Of a stretch of 64,000 nt of DNA, positions 17,896 through 26,278 are shown one piece after another. The DNA comes from Streptomyces sp. AM 4-1-1. Its GTDB lineage: Bacteria; Actinomycetota; Actinomycetes; Streptomycetales; Streptomycetaceae. Made by a program: the position numbers and the translations under genes. The notes beneath the pieces are model-generated. The model was given only the letters and a program-made list of their open reading frames with translations. It was not told the DNA's origin and made no database searches. Where the stretch lies: positions 6,696,001-6,760,000 of the forward strand of contig NZ_CP119145.1 in assembly GCF_029167625.1 (NCBI RefSeq). Direction: 5' to 3'. Every line of letters starts with the position of its first letter. Position 1 is the stretch's first letter.

Positions 17896-18495
17896 TCAGC
17901 ACAGATGGACCGCCAGATGCCCCAGTGGCAGCCCCAACTGCCAGGCCGGGGTCCACACCTGCGCCTCCCGCGTCCCCGGCCGGCCGCCCTCCCCGTCCAT
18001 GTCCATATCCATGTCCACGTTCTCCACGCGTTTCCCGGACGCCTCCCACCCGAGGGACGGGCCGATCGCTTCGAGATCGGCGGCGAGCAGCTCGGTCTCC
18101 TCCAGCCACCGCCAGGCCGCGCGGGCGAGTGCCAGATCGGGACCGGTCCGGCCCCGGTTCCCGTGCCGGTCCCCGGAAGCGGCCTCGTGCTGCGCGGCCG
18201 CCAGGACCGCCAGGCTGTCGAGCCGTTCCCGGACCCAGCCGCGCCACGCCGGTCCGCAGGCCGTGAGCCGGCGCAGTTCGTCCGCCCGGGCCGACGGCGG
18301 GGTGTCGGCCGCCGCCCCGTCCGACAGGAACACGGTCAGGGCCAGTGCGTCGCGCCCCGCGCGGTACTCCAGCGTGGTCGGCGGCATCAGATCGCCGGAC
18401 CGCAGCAGCCCGTCCGCGATGTATTCGGCGTACAACCAGGCCATCGGGACCAGCAGCCCGCCCCCACCGGTTCCATCCGTATGATCCGGACGCAT
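17896..18495 (-). CDS. Hypothetical protein
   Basis: 199 residues; the ATG at 18495 is preceded by AGAGG at nine bases. I do not recognise a family. The protein is soluble, rich in Ala, Trp and Asp, with LVPMAWLYAEYIADGLLRSG at the start and a low-complexity DMDMDMDGEGG near the C-terminus encoded by repeated ATGGACATG-like triplets. It is divergent from the anti-sigma gene (111 bases apart) and convergent with the kinase gene. The frame stays open upstream, so a longer form is possible but would lack a ribosome site. Confidence 0.6.
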   Translation of the reverse strand: MRPDHTDGTGGGGLLVPMAWLYAEYIADGLLRSGDLMPPTTLEYRAGRDALALTVFLSDGAAADTPPSARADELRRLTACGPAWRGWVRERLDSLAVLAAAQHEAASGDRHGNRGRTGPDLALARAAWRWLEETELLAADLEAIGPSLGWEASGKRVENVDMDMDMDGEGGRPGTREAQVWTPAWQLGLPLGHLAVHLC

Positions 18496-18606
18496 CCCGT
18501 CTCGCCTCTTTCTCTCTCGGCACCGCGCTTCACGGAGCATTGAACCGGGGCCGCGCGCCCCGCGTGGGCAGAAGGGCAGTATCCGTCGGCAGGACACGAG
18601 GTTGCG

Positions 18607-18804
18607 ATGACCGGTGAGCCCGTGGAGGGCCCGCATGTGCGGCAGTTGCTCGGTGGTTACGTCCTCGACGCGCTGCCCGCCGACGAGACCTGGCTGGTCT
18701 CCCGGCATCTGCAGATCTGCGACGGCTGCGCCGCCGACTACGTGGAGGTCGCGGAGGCCGCGGCCTTGCTCGCCCTGCTCGACGAGGACGACCTGCTGGA
18801 GTAG
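18607..18804 (+). CDS. Small zinc-finger anti-sigma factor
   Basis: 65 residues with the ZAS-type zinc motif His-x3-Cys-x2-Cys in SRHLQICDGCAADYVEVAEA and the preceding LGGYVLDALPADETWLV helix, as in the cytoplasmic domains of zf-HC2 anti-sigma factors. No TM helix follows, so it is a soluble, minimal anti-sigma. Weak GAGG lies 7 bases before the ATG. Its last 67 bases overlap, in antisense, the 3' end of the ECF sigma gene on the other strand. It presumably sequesters that sigma factor and may respond to redox or zinc. Confidence 0.8.
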   Translation: MTGEPVEGPHVRQLLGGYVLDALPADETWLVSRHLQICDGCAADYVEVAEAAALLALLDEDDLLE

Positions 18805-19307
18805 CCCGGGAGACCGCGCGACAGCAGCCGCAGGGCGTAGTAGGAACGGGACTTGACCGTGCCCGGCGGAATGCCGAGCACCCGCGCGGTCTCGCCCACG
18901 CTGAGCCCACGGAAGTAGATCTGGACCAGCACGGCCCGGTGCTCGGGGCTGAGCGTCCTGACCGCCTGGCGCACATCGAGCGCGGCGACCGTGGTCTCCG
19001 CCGGGTCCCCGGGACCTGGCGCCCCGTCCAGCCCGGTGTCGCCGACCTCGACCGGACGGGCCTGCCGGGACCGGCGCGCGTCGATCGCCAGCCGTCTGCC
19101 CACCGTGAAGAGCCAGGGCCGCATCGATTCGTACGGCCCGTCGAACGCCTCCGGGTGCTGCCAGGCCCGTACCAGCGTCTCCTGGAGCAGATCCTCGGCC
19201 CGCTGCCGGTCGCCGAAGGTCAGACCGAGCAGGAAGTGGAAGAGCGCGGGCCCGTGCTCGCGCTGCAACTCCGCGATGGCCCGCTCATCGGTCGTGGTGA
19301 TGGTCAT
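18738..19307 (-). CDS. ECF-family RNA polymerase sigma factor
   Basis: 189 residues. Region 2 spans about 10-80 (FHFLLGLTFGDRQRAEDLLQETLVRAW, MRPWLFTVGRRLAIDARR) and region 4 about 110-165 (LSPEHRAVLVQIYFRGLSVGETA and GIPPGTVKSRSYYALRLL), resembling SigK/SigL-type ECF factors that pair with zinc anti-sigmas. The last 23 residues are a Ser/Ala run (GYSSRSSSSSRASKAAASAT) that is only the antisense reading of the anti-sigma gene. The two genes are convergent and overlap 18738-18804, so each transcript covers the end of the other. Confidence 0.93.
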   Translation of the reverse strand: MTITTTDERAIAELQREHGPALFHFLLGLTFGDRQRAEDLLQETLVRAWQHPEAFDGPYESMRPWLFTVGRRLAIDARRSRQARPVEVGDTGLDGAPGPGDPAETTVAALDVRQAVRTLSPEHRAVLVQIYFRGLSVGETARVLGIPPGTVKSRSYYALRLLSRGLPGYSSRSSSSSRASKAAASATST

Positions 19308-19554
19308 CGTGAACGCCCTTCCCCCGCGGAGGTCCCTGCCGCCTCGCCGCTGCCTGCCGTATCCGAACGCATCGCGGCGCGCGGGAACAGGCGGTGCGCC
19401 GCGACGTGCGACGAGCGGTCGGACGGAGCGGTGAATGGTGCGGTGAACGGTCGGCCGGTGGCAGGCGCGGCATCCGCCGGTCTCCCCGGCCGTGGTCCGG
19501 CAGGGGAGACCGGGCGGTGGGGCACGGGGAGGACCACCCGCTCGGCGCAGGAGG

Positions 19555-20997
19555 CTACCGCCCGTCCGGGCCCGGGGAGCCGGTCCCGCTCCGGGCCATC
19601 TCCGACTTCCGGTACGAGTACCCGAAGTAGACGACCAGACCGATCACGAACCAGACGGCGAACCGCACCCAGGTCTGCCACTGGAGGAACGTGATCAGCC
19701 AGACCGAGAACACCACACCGAGCGCGGGCACGAACGGCATTCCGGGAGTCCGGAACGTACGCGGCAGGTCCGGCTGCTTGTAGCGCAGCACGATCACCGC
19801 GACACACACCACGACGAACGCCAGCAGGATGCCGATGTTGGTCAGCTCGGCGGCCTCACCGATCGGCAGGAACCCGGCGATCACCGCCGAGGCGCCACCC
19901 ACGATCCAGGTCACCCGGGTCGGCACATGACGTGTCGGGTGGGTCTTGGCGAACCACTTCGGCAGCAGCCCGTCGCGGCTCATGGAGAACCACACCCGGG
20001 TGACACCCAGCATGAAGGTGAACATCACCGTGAGGATGCCGATGATCGCGCCGACGGCGATCACATCGGCGAGACCGCCGAGTCCCACCGACTTGAAGGC
20101 GGTCGAGAAACCGGACTCGGGGTCGATGTCCTTGAAGTCCTGCATCCCCGTCAGCACCAGGCACGCCAGCACGTACAGCACCATGGAGATCGCCAGCGAG
20201 TACAGGATGGCCTTGGGCATGTGCCGCTGCGCGTCCTTGGACTCCTCGGCGGCCGTCGACATCGCGTCGTACCCGAACACCGCGAAGAACACCGTGGCCG
20301 CCCCGGTGAACGCCCCGCTCACCCCGAACGGGAAGAACGGGTGGTAGTTCCCGGTGTTGATGTGGAAGAACCCGACGGCGATGACGATCAGGACGACGAG
20401 CACCTTGAGACCGACCACGACGGTCTCGAAACGCGCCGCGTTCCGGATGCCGAGCGTGAGCAGGTACGCCACCAGCAGACACAGCAGCGCGGCGAACAGG
20501 TCGACCCGGTGTCCGTCCCCGGTGCCCGGCGCGCCCAGCATCCAGAACGGCAGGTCGAGTCCCGTCTCGCCGAGCAGGAAGCTGAAGTACCCGGAGATGC
20601 CGATGGCGACCACCGCCACGATCGCCGTGTACTCCAGCAGCAGGTCCCAGCCGATGAACCAGCCGACCAGCTCACCGAGTACCGCGTAGCCGTACGTGTA
20701 CGCGGAGCCCGCCTTGGGGATCAGCCCCGCGAACTCCGCGTAGCTGAACGCGGCGGCGGCGCTCGCCACACCCGCGATCAGGAACGAGAGCAGGACGGCG
20801 GGCCCGGCCGTGCCGTTCGCGACGGTTCCGGCGAGGGTGAAGATGCCGGCCCCGATGATGCCGCCCACGCCGATCGCGGTGAGCTGCCACAGCCCGAGCG
20901 TTCTGGTGAGTGCGCTGCCGCTGCCCCCCGCCGTCTCGTCGATCAGCTCGATCGGCTTGCGGCGCAGTACTCCTTCGCCCGCCCGGAGCCTTGCCAT
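19555..20997 (-). CDS. APC-family amino-acid permease (CAT-type)
   Basis: 480 residues, 12-13 TM segments. The start region has the cationic amino-acid transporter signature RRKPIELIDE...LTRTLGLWQLTAIGVGGIIGAGIF, and later VGWFIGWDLLLEYTAIVA, FFAVFGYDAMSTAAEESK and FSMSRDGLLPKWF match the CAT branch (YfnA-like). It likely imports amino acids by proton symport; the exact substrate cannot be fixed. The ATG follows AGGTGACTC-type upstream sequence. It lies 109 bases before the universal stress gene on the same strand. Confidence 0.93.
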   Translation of the reverse strand: MARLRAGEGVLRRKPIELIDETAGGSGSALTRTLGLWQLTAIGVGGIIGAGIFTLAGTVANGTAGPAVLLSFLIAGVASAAAAFSYAEFAGLIPKAGSAYTYGYAVLGELVGWFIGWDLLLEYTAIVAVVAIGISGYFSFLLGETGLDLPFWMLGAPGTGDGHRVDLFAALLCLLVAYLLTLGIRNAARFETVVVGLKVLVVLIVIAVGFFHINTGNYHPFFPFGVSGAFTGAATVFFAVFGYDAMSTAAEESKDAQRHMPKAILYSLAISMVLYVLACLVLTGMQDFKDIDPESGFSTAFKSVGLGGLADVIAVGAIIGILTVMFTFMLGVTRVWFSMSRDGLLPKWFAKTHPTRHVPTRVTWIVGGASAVIAGFLPIGEAAELTNIGILLAFVVVCVAVIVLRYKQPDLPRTFRTPGMPFVPALGVVFSVWLITFLQWQTWVRFAVWFVIGLVVYFGYSYRKSEMARSGTGSPGPDGR

Positions 20998-21106
20998 GAG
21001 TCACCTCTCCCTTGACGACTGTCGTTGACGGCCGCTCATGATCCTCCGGCCGGGGCCGGTGGGGAAGACGCCCTGCCGTCATGGAGAAGTGAGGATTCAG
21101 CGGTGA

Positions 21107-21568
21107 TCAGGGAACGACGGTGACGGGCCAGCGCCCGGCCTTGACGAGACGGACCGCCACCGAGCCGATGAACCGGTGCCCCGCCGACTCCGAGGCACCG
21201 ACCACCACGGCGTCCGCCTTCAGCTCGTCGGCGGCCGTGACGAGGCCGTTGTACGGGTCGCCGCGGAAGGTGTGGAACTCCCAGCGCACGTCCCAGACGT
21301 CCTTCAGACGCTCCGTCGCCGCCCGGATCTCACTCACCAGCCCCTCGGCGACCTCACCGGTCGTCTCCGCGACCGGCACGCCCATCGCCGCCCCCGCGGG
21401 CATCACCGGCTGGACGTAGACGAGGGCGAGCAGGGCGTTCTGCCTGCGGGCGAGTCCGGCGGCGTACGCGGCGGCGCGCATCGACGAATCGGACCCGTCC
21501 ATACCCGCGACGATCACTTTCGGTCCGTCTGTGCCACGTTCGAACTGGTGGGGCTGCTGATCTGTCAC
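21107..21568 (-). CDS. Universal stress protein (UspA family)
   Basis: 153 residues, single USP domain: KVIVAGMDGSDSSMRAAAYA, a middle LALVYVQPVMPAG and the nucleotide loop VVVGASESAGHRFIGSVAVRLV followed by PVTVVP (the G-x2-G-x9-G-S/T pattern). The start is the GTG of VTDQQPHQF: a TAGCCT box lies 7 bases before it, consistent with a leaderless message, and the open frame upstream runs into the divergent gene's promoter. USPs bind ATP and are induced by stress in actinomycetes. It may be co-transcribed with the permease downstream. Confidence 0.9.
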   Translation of the reverse strand: MTDQQPHQFERGTDGPKVIVAGMDGSDSSMRAAAYAAGLARRQNALLALVYVQPVMPAGAAMGVPVAETTGEVAEGLVSEIRAATERLKDVWDVRWEFHTFRGDPYNGLVTAADELKADAVVVGASESAGHRFIGSVAVRLVKAGRWPVTVVP

Positions 21569-21743
21569 GGCAGTGAGGCTATCCGCTCCTCTCGGCGCGT
21601 CCCGTCCAGGTCTCTCCGTGCGCTCCGGAGGCCGCTCCCGACCGTGCGCCGCTTCCCTGGCACGCTCCCTCCAACGGGTGGAGAACGCCGCCTCCGCGGT
21701 GTCGTGACACGGCAGGGCACTCTCACCATGCGAGCAGTTGGTC

Positions 21744-22598
21744 ATGAAATATGACAAACGGCCACCGAGTCGTCGGACCCTGCTGCGCCTGACCGCCGGG
21801 CTCGGCGCCGCCGTCACCGTACGCGTGATCGCCGCCGACCCGGCCGGAGCCCCCGGCCCGCTCGCCGGACCGTCGCCCGTCGCGGCGCCCGCCGCCGGTC
21901 CGGCCTCGCGGGCCGCACCACGGGCAGTGCCCGCCGCCTACCGGCTGCGGCCCATGACGGGGCACACCCCGTCCCGCTTCCGGCCCGCCGCCCCGCCCGT
22001 GCGTACCCGCCCCTTCGAAAGGCTCCCCGGCCTGGGCCGCTCCATGGTGCTCACCTTCGACGACGGCCCGGACCCGGTCCACACGCCACGAATCCTCGCC
22101 CTCCTGCGCAGGTACGACGTCCGGGCGATGTTCTTCGTCTGCGGCGAGATGGTCGCCGACAACCCGGACCTGCTGCGACGGATCGACGGCGAAGGGCATG
22201 TGATCGGCAACCACTCCTGGTCGCATCCGCAGCTCTGGACCCTCTCCCGGGCGGTCACCCGTGACGAGCTGGGCCGCACCAGCGAGGTGATCGCGAGGAC
22301 CGTCGGGGCTCCGCCGCTGTGGTACCGGGCCCCCTACGGCGCCTGGAACCGGAACTCGTTCGAGATCGGCGCCGAGCTGGGCATGGAGCCGATGGCCTGG
22401 ACCGTCGACTCCCTCGACTGGAAGACGCCCGGCACCGACACGGTCGTCCGCCGGGTGCTGGACGGGGCGGGCCCCGGAGTCGTCGTCCTGTCGCACGACG
22501 CCGGCGGCGACCGCTCGCAGAGCGTGGCCGCGCTGGGCCGGTATCTGCCCGCCCTGCTCGACGAGGGCTACCGCGTCCTGGTGCCGCACCGCTCCTGA
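21744..22598 (+). CDS. Secreted polysaccharide deacetylase (NodB domain), Tat signal
   Basis: 284 residues from ATG (an in-frame TTG two codons earlier is possible). SRRTLLRLTAGLGAAV is a twin-arginine-type signal peptide, followed by an Ala/Pro linker to about residue 85. The NodB domain carries the metal Asp motif TFDDGPDPVHTPRIL, the two His in IGNHSWSHPQL and the catalytic-side YRAPYG and LSHDAGG motifs. It should deacetylate N-acetylglucosamine in peptidoglycan or chitin-like polymers outside the cell. It is divergent from the stress-protein gene with 175 bases between. Confidence 0.93.
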   Translation: MKYDKRPPSRRTLLRLTAGLGAAVTVRVIAADPAGAPGPLAGPSPVAAPAAGPASRAAPRAVPAAYRLRPMTGHTPSRFRPAAPPVRTRPFERLPGLGRSMVLTFDDGPDPVHTPRILALLRRYDVRAMFFVCGEMVADNPDLLRRIDGEGHVIGNHSWSHPQLWTLSRAVTRDELGRTSEVIARTVGAPPLWYRAPYGAWNRNSFEIGAELGMEPMAWTVDSLDWKTPGTDTVVRRVLDGAGPGVVVLSHDAGGDRSQSVAALGRYLPALLDEGYRVLVPHRS

Positions 22599-22982
22599 GG
22601 AGGGCACGGTGCCCGTACCGCGTCGTCCGACGCCCGCACCGCGGCCGAGGACGGCATCGCCCCGGAAACGGCACCGTGTCCTCCGCGCCGCACCTCTCGG
22701 GCGCGGCCCTCCTGGGGCGGCGGCCGGGGAACGGCGAACGGGTGCGTTCGCGCGACGGCGTCTGCTCATCGGAGTAACGGACGGGCGGAACCTCCGTCGC
22801 GCTGTGACCTGCGGCTCTGCCCCCTCCGGGAGCAGGGCGCCGGTGTGTCGGGTCACCGGGCTGGAGCAGCCCCGAAATGCGGTGTCGCGCGGGCGTGGTG
22901 AGGGTTCGTCATGGGACGCGTTTTCCGCCGGTCTCTTCCGGGGCACCCGGCCCCGGGGCGTGTTCCACCGGAGGTTCACACC
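22599..22982. other. Intergenic region, 384 bases, no gene seen
   Basis: Open frames here are GC-bias artefacts without ribosome sites or recognisable protein sequence. The last 15 bases carry a clear GGAGG that serves the next gene. I see no hairpin strong enough to call a terminator for the deacetylase gene. Confidence 0.5.
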
Positions 22983-23444
22983 ATGCGTGTTTCACGCGCG
23001 TTCGCGGTCGTCGCGGGCGTCTGCGCGGCGGTCGGGCCGTGCGCCTCACCGGCCGCCGCGGGTCACGGACCGGGGGCTGTCACCGTCGCCCACCCGGTCC
23101 ACCGGGACGCCACGTCAGGGGCAGGCACGGAAGAGGGGTGCGGGCGGGGCGGCCCGGCGGCGTCGGACACCTCCGGGGACCTGCCGCTGCCCATGAGCGG
23201 CGCCGGGGAGGACGCCGCCCATGCCACCGGGAGGACGACGCCCGGCCACCACGACCTGTCCGCGCGGTGCGGTGACGACGTACCGACGACCACGCACGGC
23301 CCCGCCGTGCGCGGTGGCGTCGACGGTCCCATGGGCCCGAGCACCACCGACATGCGCGTCGGAGTGGGGCTGATCGCCGCCGCCGCGCTCGGTGGCGGCG
23401 TGTTCGCCGTACGGGGCCGCCGGACCCGCGACGAGCGGGTCTGA
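22983..23444 (+). CDS. Small secreted, cell-surface anchored hypothetical protein
   Basis: 153 residues from the ATG placed 9 bases after GGAGG. An N-terminal signal peptide (MRVSRAFAVVAGVCAAVGPC to SPAAAG) is followed by a polar Gly/Thr/His/Asp segment, and a C-terminal TM helix GVGLIAAAALGGGVFAV with basic stop-transfer RGRRTRDERV. This is the layout of many Streptomyces small exported membrane proteins. No LPXTG motif and no family recognised. It is convergent with the DUF4239 gene across a strong palindrome. Confidence 0.7.
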   Translation: MRVSRAFAVVAGVCAAVGPCASPAAAGHGPGAVTVAHPVHRDATSGAGTEEGCGRGGPAASDTSGDLPLPMSGAGEDAAHATGRTTPGHHDLSARCGDDVPTTTHGPAVRGGVDGPMGPSTTDMRVGVGLIAAAALGGGVFAVRGRRTRDERV

Positions 23445-23475
23445 CCGGACCGGCCTCCACACCGGCCGGGTCGGA

Positions 23476-23497
23476 CGCCCCCGGCCGGCCGGGGGCG
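23476..23497. terminator. Perfect palindrome, probable bidirectional terminator
   Basis: CGCCCCCGGCC directly followed by its exact inverse GGCCGGGGGCG, lying between two convergent genes (stop codons 32 bases to the left and 12 to the right). Streptomyces terminators often lack a U-tract, so this hairpin fits. Confidence 0.65.
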
Positions 23498-23508
23498 CCG
23501 CCGCCGTA

Positions 23509-24273
23509 TCAGCCGGACGCGTGCGGGAACAGATCGAGGAACGGCGCGGTGGTGGCCGAGATGCCCCGCCCGAACGGCTGGTCGAAGTCCCAGATCAGGA
23601 AGAGCAGGAAGGCGATCAGGACACTGAAGAGCCCCGCCAGCAGGAGCTCACGGAAGGTTCTGCGGATCTGGAGCGTGAAGATCAGCCCCACGGTCACCAG
23701 CGCCCCCACGATCAGCCCGAACCAGACCACGCCCGGCATCGTGGCGCCCGCGTTCTGTCCCCGGGAGGTGCGCGCGTCGTCGGCCGCCGCGACCTGGTCG
23801 ACCAGGGGCTGGTACGCCTGGCCCTCGTGGTCGTCCGCCGGACGGTAGTCGGTGACGTCGGCCCGTACCCGGTCCAGCAGCCGGGCCCCCCGGTCGGTGA
23901 GTTCACCGCGCTCGGTCATCACCTTCCATTCGTCGTGGACGACGTGGTGGACGTACGCGTCGACGTCGGCGCGGATCCGGTCGCGGACCTCGGCCGGGTA
24001 CACCGAGGCCCGGGCGCTCACCTCGTGCAGGGCCTGGGCCTCCTGGCGCACGGACTCCTGGGCCGCGCTGCGCCCCTCCCAGACCCCGGCGATGGCGAGC
24101 CCGAGCACGATGGCGTAGACCACACCGATCATCATCGTCATGTATTCGATGACGTCGGGGGTCTGCGACGGGTCGTCGTCGTCACCCACCCGGCGGTTGT
24201 TGAGGACCGCGATGGTGAGGACGACGGCCGCTGAGGCGGCCAGCGCAATGGTCAGAACAAGCCATTCCGACAT
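23509..24273 (-). CDS. DUF4239 (bestrophin-like) membrane protein
   Basis: 254 residues with an N-terminal TM (LVLTIALAASAAVVLTIAVL), a second at EYMTMMIGVVYAIVLGLAIAG, a charged soluble loop (about 70-185, with HEVSARASVYP) and two C-terminal TMs (VVWFGLIVGALVTVGLIF and LLLAGLFSVLIAFLLFLIWD). This is the DUF4239 pattern; function unknown, possibly channel-like. A GGAGAAGAG site precedes the ATG. It follows the Pro-rich gene by 19 bases on the same strand, so the two probably form an operon. Confidence 0.85.
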   Translation of the reverse strand: MSEWLVLTIALAASAAVVLTIAVLNNRRVGDDDDPSQTPDVIEYMTMMIGVVYAIVLGLAIAGVWEGRSAAQESVRQEAQALHEVSARASVYPAEVRDRIRADVDAYVHHVVHDEWKVMTERGELTDRGARLLDRVRADVTDYRPADDHEGQAYQPLVDQVAAADDARTSRGQNAGATMPGVVWFGLIVGALVTVGLIFTLQIRRTFRELLLAGLFSVLIAFLLFLIWDFDQPFGRGISATTAPFLDLFPHASG

Positions 24274-24292
24274 GGTTTCTCTTCTCCGTCGG

Positions 24293-24862
24293 TCAGCGGG
24301 ATCGGGGCCGCAGCACGGCCACGGCGAACACCGCGGGGGCTGTGATCAGCAGGGTGAGGGACACCAGGGAAGGTCCGCTCCTGGGCTTTCCGCGTGGCGG
24401 CCTGTGATAGGCGGGCAGGGCCACGGGGCGGGCCGCCGGAGAGGCGGGCCGTACCGAGGGCGTCGGTGACGGAGAGGGGCCGGGCGGTTCCGGACGCGGT
24501 GCGCGTGGCGCGGGGGCGGTCGGCGCCGGAGCCGGTGGCACCACCGGGCGGACCGGCGCCGCTGTCGCACGGGGAGCCGGTGTCGCACGTGGCGGGGGCG
24601 GAGAGGGCCGCGGAGGTGGGGGAGTGGGCGTCCGGGTGGGCGGTGGCGGCTCAGGCGGGGGCAGGGGCCCCGCGGAACAGTCGCCGTCGCCCGACACGAC
24701 GACCGAGGAGTCCTCGCCTCCCGGCCCGACGGAGGCGTAGGCGCAACTGCTCGCGGTCGCGGGAACCGGCGCGGCGAGCAGACACACGAGCGCGGTGGCC
24801 GCGGCGAGCCGCGCGGCGAGGCACATCAGGGATATGAGCGATCCGTTCACGACCGCGAGCAT
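24293..24862 (-). CDS. Proline-rich exported membrane-anchored protein
   Basis: About 189 residues if started at the ATG of MLAVVNGSLI; a GTG four codons later or one upstream at 24934 are alternatives, none with a good ribosome site. A signal-like hydrophobic segment (LAAATALVCLLAAPVPATA) precedes a short Cys-containing domain (SSCAYASVGPGGEDSS ... GDGDCSAG), then about 100 residues of Pro/Ala/Thr-rich wall-spanning sequence and a C-terminal TM (LVSLTLLITAPAVFAVAVL). It probably sits at the cell surface; two Cys may form a disulfide. Operonic with the DUF4239 gene. Confidence 0.6.
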   Translation of the reverse strand: MLAVVNGSLISLMCLAARLAAATALVCLLAAPVPATASSCAYASVGPGGEDSSVVVSGDGDCSAGPLPPPEPPPPTRTPTPPPPRPSPPPPRATPAPRATAAPVRPVVPPAPAPTAPAPRAPRPEPPGPSPSPTPSVRPASPAARPVALPAYHRPPRGKPRSGPSLVSLTLLITAPAVFAVAVLRPRSR

Positions 24863-25459
24863 GGTCCGGTCGCCGACCGGACACGCGGTGTCCGGTCGGT
24901 ATTCGCCTGATGGTGGGGTCCTCGGGCGGTTCACGTTTCACGCCGCCGGAGGATTCCCCGGCGCGATTCGAACGGTGCGCGAGCCGTCACGCGCGGGGAC
25001 GGCGCGGGCCCGCCCCGGGGAATTTCGAAGACGGTCCGGCGAAGAACTGAAGGCGTCCGCCTCGGGGCTAACCTCCTTTATCCGGAAGGAAGTTGGTTCA
25101 CGTTCGCGCGGGCCCCGACAACAGGGCGGCATGCGGGGCGGGTTCGTGGGACGTACGGCGTCGACGGCCCCGTGGCGCGATCGCGCGTGAACGGTGACGA
25201 CGGCCGCCACAACGAACTTTCGGACAACGGCCGGGTAACGCGAGTATCGCGTCATCGGTGACCTCGGGCCCTTCCGGAACCCCTCGATCACCGAATGTCA
25301 CCCCCAGCGACTGGGTGGTTGCACATGCCAGTGGTGTGTGACCAATAACGGACCGCTAATTTCCGTTTCCGCTCGCTCTCTTGGCGGTCGATCAGTAGCC
25401 TCTGCTCAACACTGACCATGAACATGGCCGGATCGCCGTGCGACTTGTTGGAGACATCG
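24863..25459. other. Intergenic region, about 600 bases, no convincing gene
   Basis: The segment is less GC-rich than its surroundings from about 25190 on (for example AATAACGGACCGCTAATTTC). A 117-residue minus-strand frame has no homologous-looking content. A perfect AAAGGAGG occurs on the minus strand near 25075 but no start codon follows at a usable distance. The right part probably holds the promoter of the methyltransferase operon. Confidence 0.5.
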
Positions 25460-26278
25460 ATGGATCGTCCCGCCTGGGCCCCGCAAGGCATTGACATTTC
25501 GGTGCCGAGCGTGTCCCGCATGTACGACTTCTACCTGGGCGGTTCGCACAATTTCGAGGTGGACCGGGAAGCCGCGCGCAAGGCGATGGAGTTCATGCCC
25601 GGACTCCCCAAGATCATGCAGGCGAATCGTGCCTTCATGCGCAGGGCGGTACGCCACGCGCTGAGCGAGGACGTCACCCAGTTCCTGGACATCGGCTCCG
25701 GCATTCCCACTTTCGGCAATGTCCACGAAGTGGCCCAAGCCGCCGACCCGGAGGCCCGGGTGGCCTACGTGGACCACGATCCGGTCGCCGTCGCGCACAG
25801 TCAGGCCGTCCTGGAGGGCAACGACCGGGCCGTGATCGCCACCGCCGATCTGCGCCGCCCGCGGGAGATCCTGGACAACGCGGTGATCGGTGAACTCCTC
25901 GACTGGGACCGCCCGGTGGCCCTGCTGCTCGTCGCGGTCCTGCACTTCGTCGAGGACGCGGACGACCCGTACACCGCCATCGCCGAGCTGCGCGACGCGC
26001 TCGCACCCGGCAGCCTGATGGTCGTCACCCACGCCTCGTACGAGGGCATACCGCTCACCGAGGACGAGGCGCGCGGCACCGTCGGCGTCTACCGCGACAT
26101 CCGCAACCCGCTGGTCATGCGCTCGCACGACGAGGTCGCCCGGTTCTTCGACGGGTACGAGATGGTCGAACCCGGCCTGGTGTCCATGCCGCACTGGCGT
26201 CCCGACAGTCCGGTGCTGCCCGACCAGGAGGACCCATTCGTCTTCTCGGGCTTCGCGGGAGTGGGACGCAAGGCGTGA
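25460..26278 (+). CDS. SAM-dependent methyltransferase, DUF574/SAV2177 type
   Basis: 272 residues from the ATG 8 bases after GGAG. Signature sequence of the actinobacterial DUF574 family: VSRMYDFYLGGSHNFEVDR at the N-terminus, SAM site FLDIGSGIPTFGNVHEVAQ, acidic YVDHDPVAVAHS, then DWDRPVALLLVAVLHFVEDAD. The fold is known from structure but the substrate is not. The stop overlaps the start of the c-di-GMP protein (GTGA), so the two are made together, an association that suggests a role in the same signalling. Confidence 0.92.
   Translation: MDRPAWAPQGIDISVPSVSRMYDFYLGGSHNFEVDREAARKAMEFMPGLPKIMQANRAFMRRAVRHALSEDVTQFLDIGSGIPTFGNVHEVAQAADPEARVAYVDHDPVAVAHSQAVLEGNDRAVIATADLRRPREILDNAVIGELLDWDRPVALLLVAVLHFVEDADDPYTAIAELRDALAPGSLMVVTHASYEGIPLTEDEARGTVGVYRDIRNPLVMRSHDEVARFFDGYEMVEPGLVSMPHWRPDSPVLPDQEDPFVFSGFAGVGRKA

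Noticed and set aside
24938..25291. 117-residue minus-strand gene
   Set aside because: No ribosome site at its start and no recognisable protein sequence; left as intergenic.
25300..25459. BldD box upstream of the methyltransferase/c-di-GMP operon
   Set aside because: Fragments such as TGTCACCC and TGTGTGACC resemble half-sites, but I could not find two properly spaced halves.
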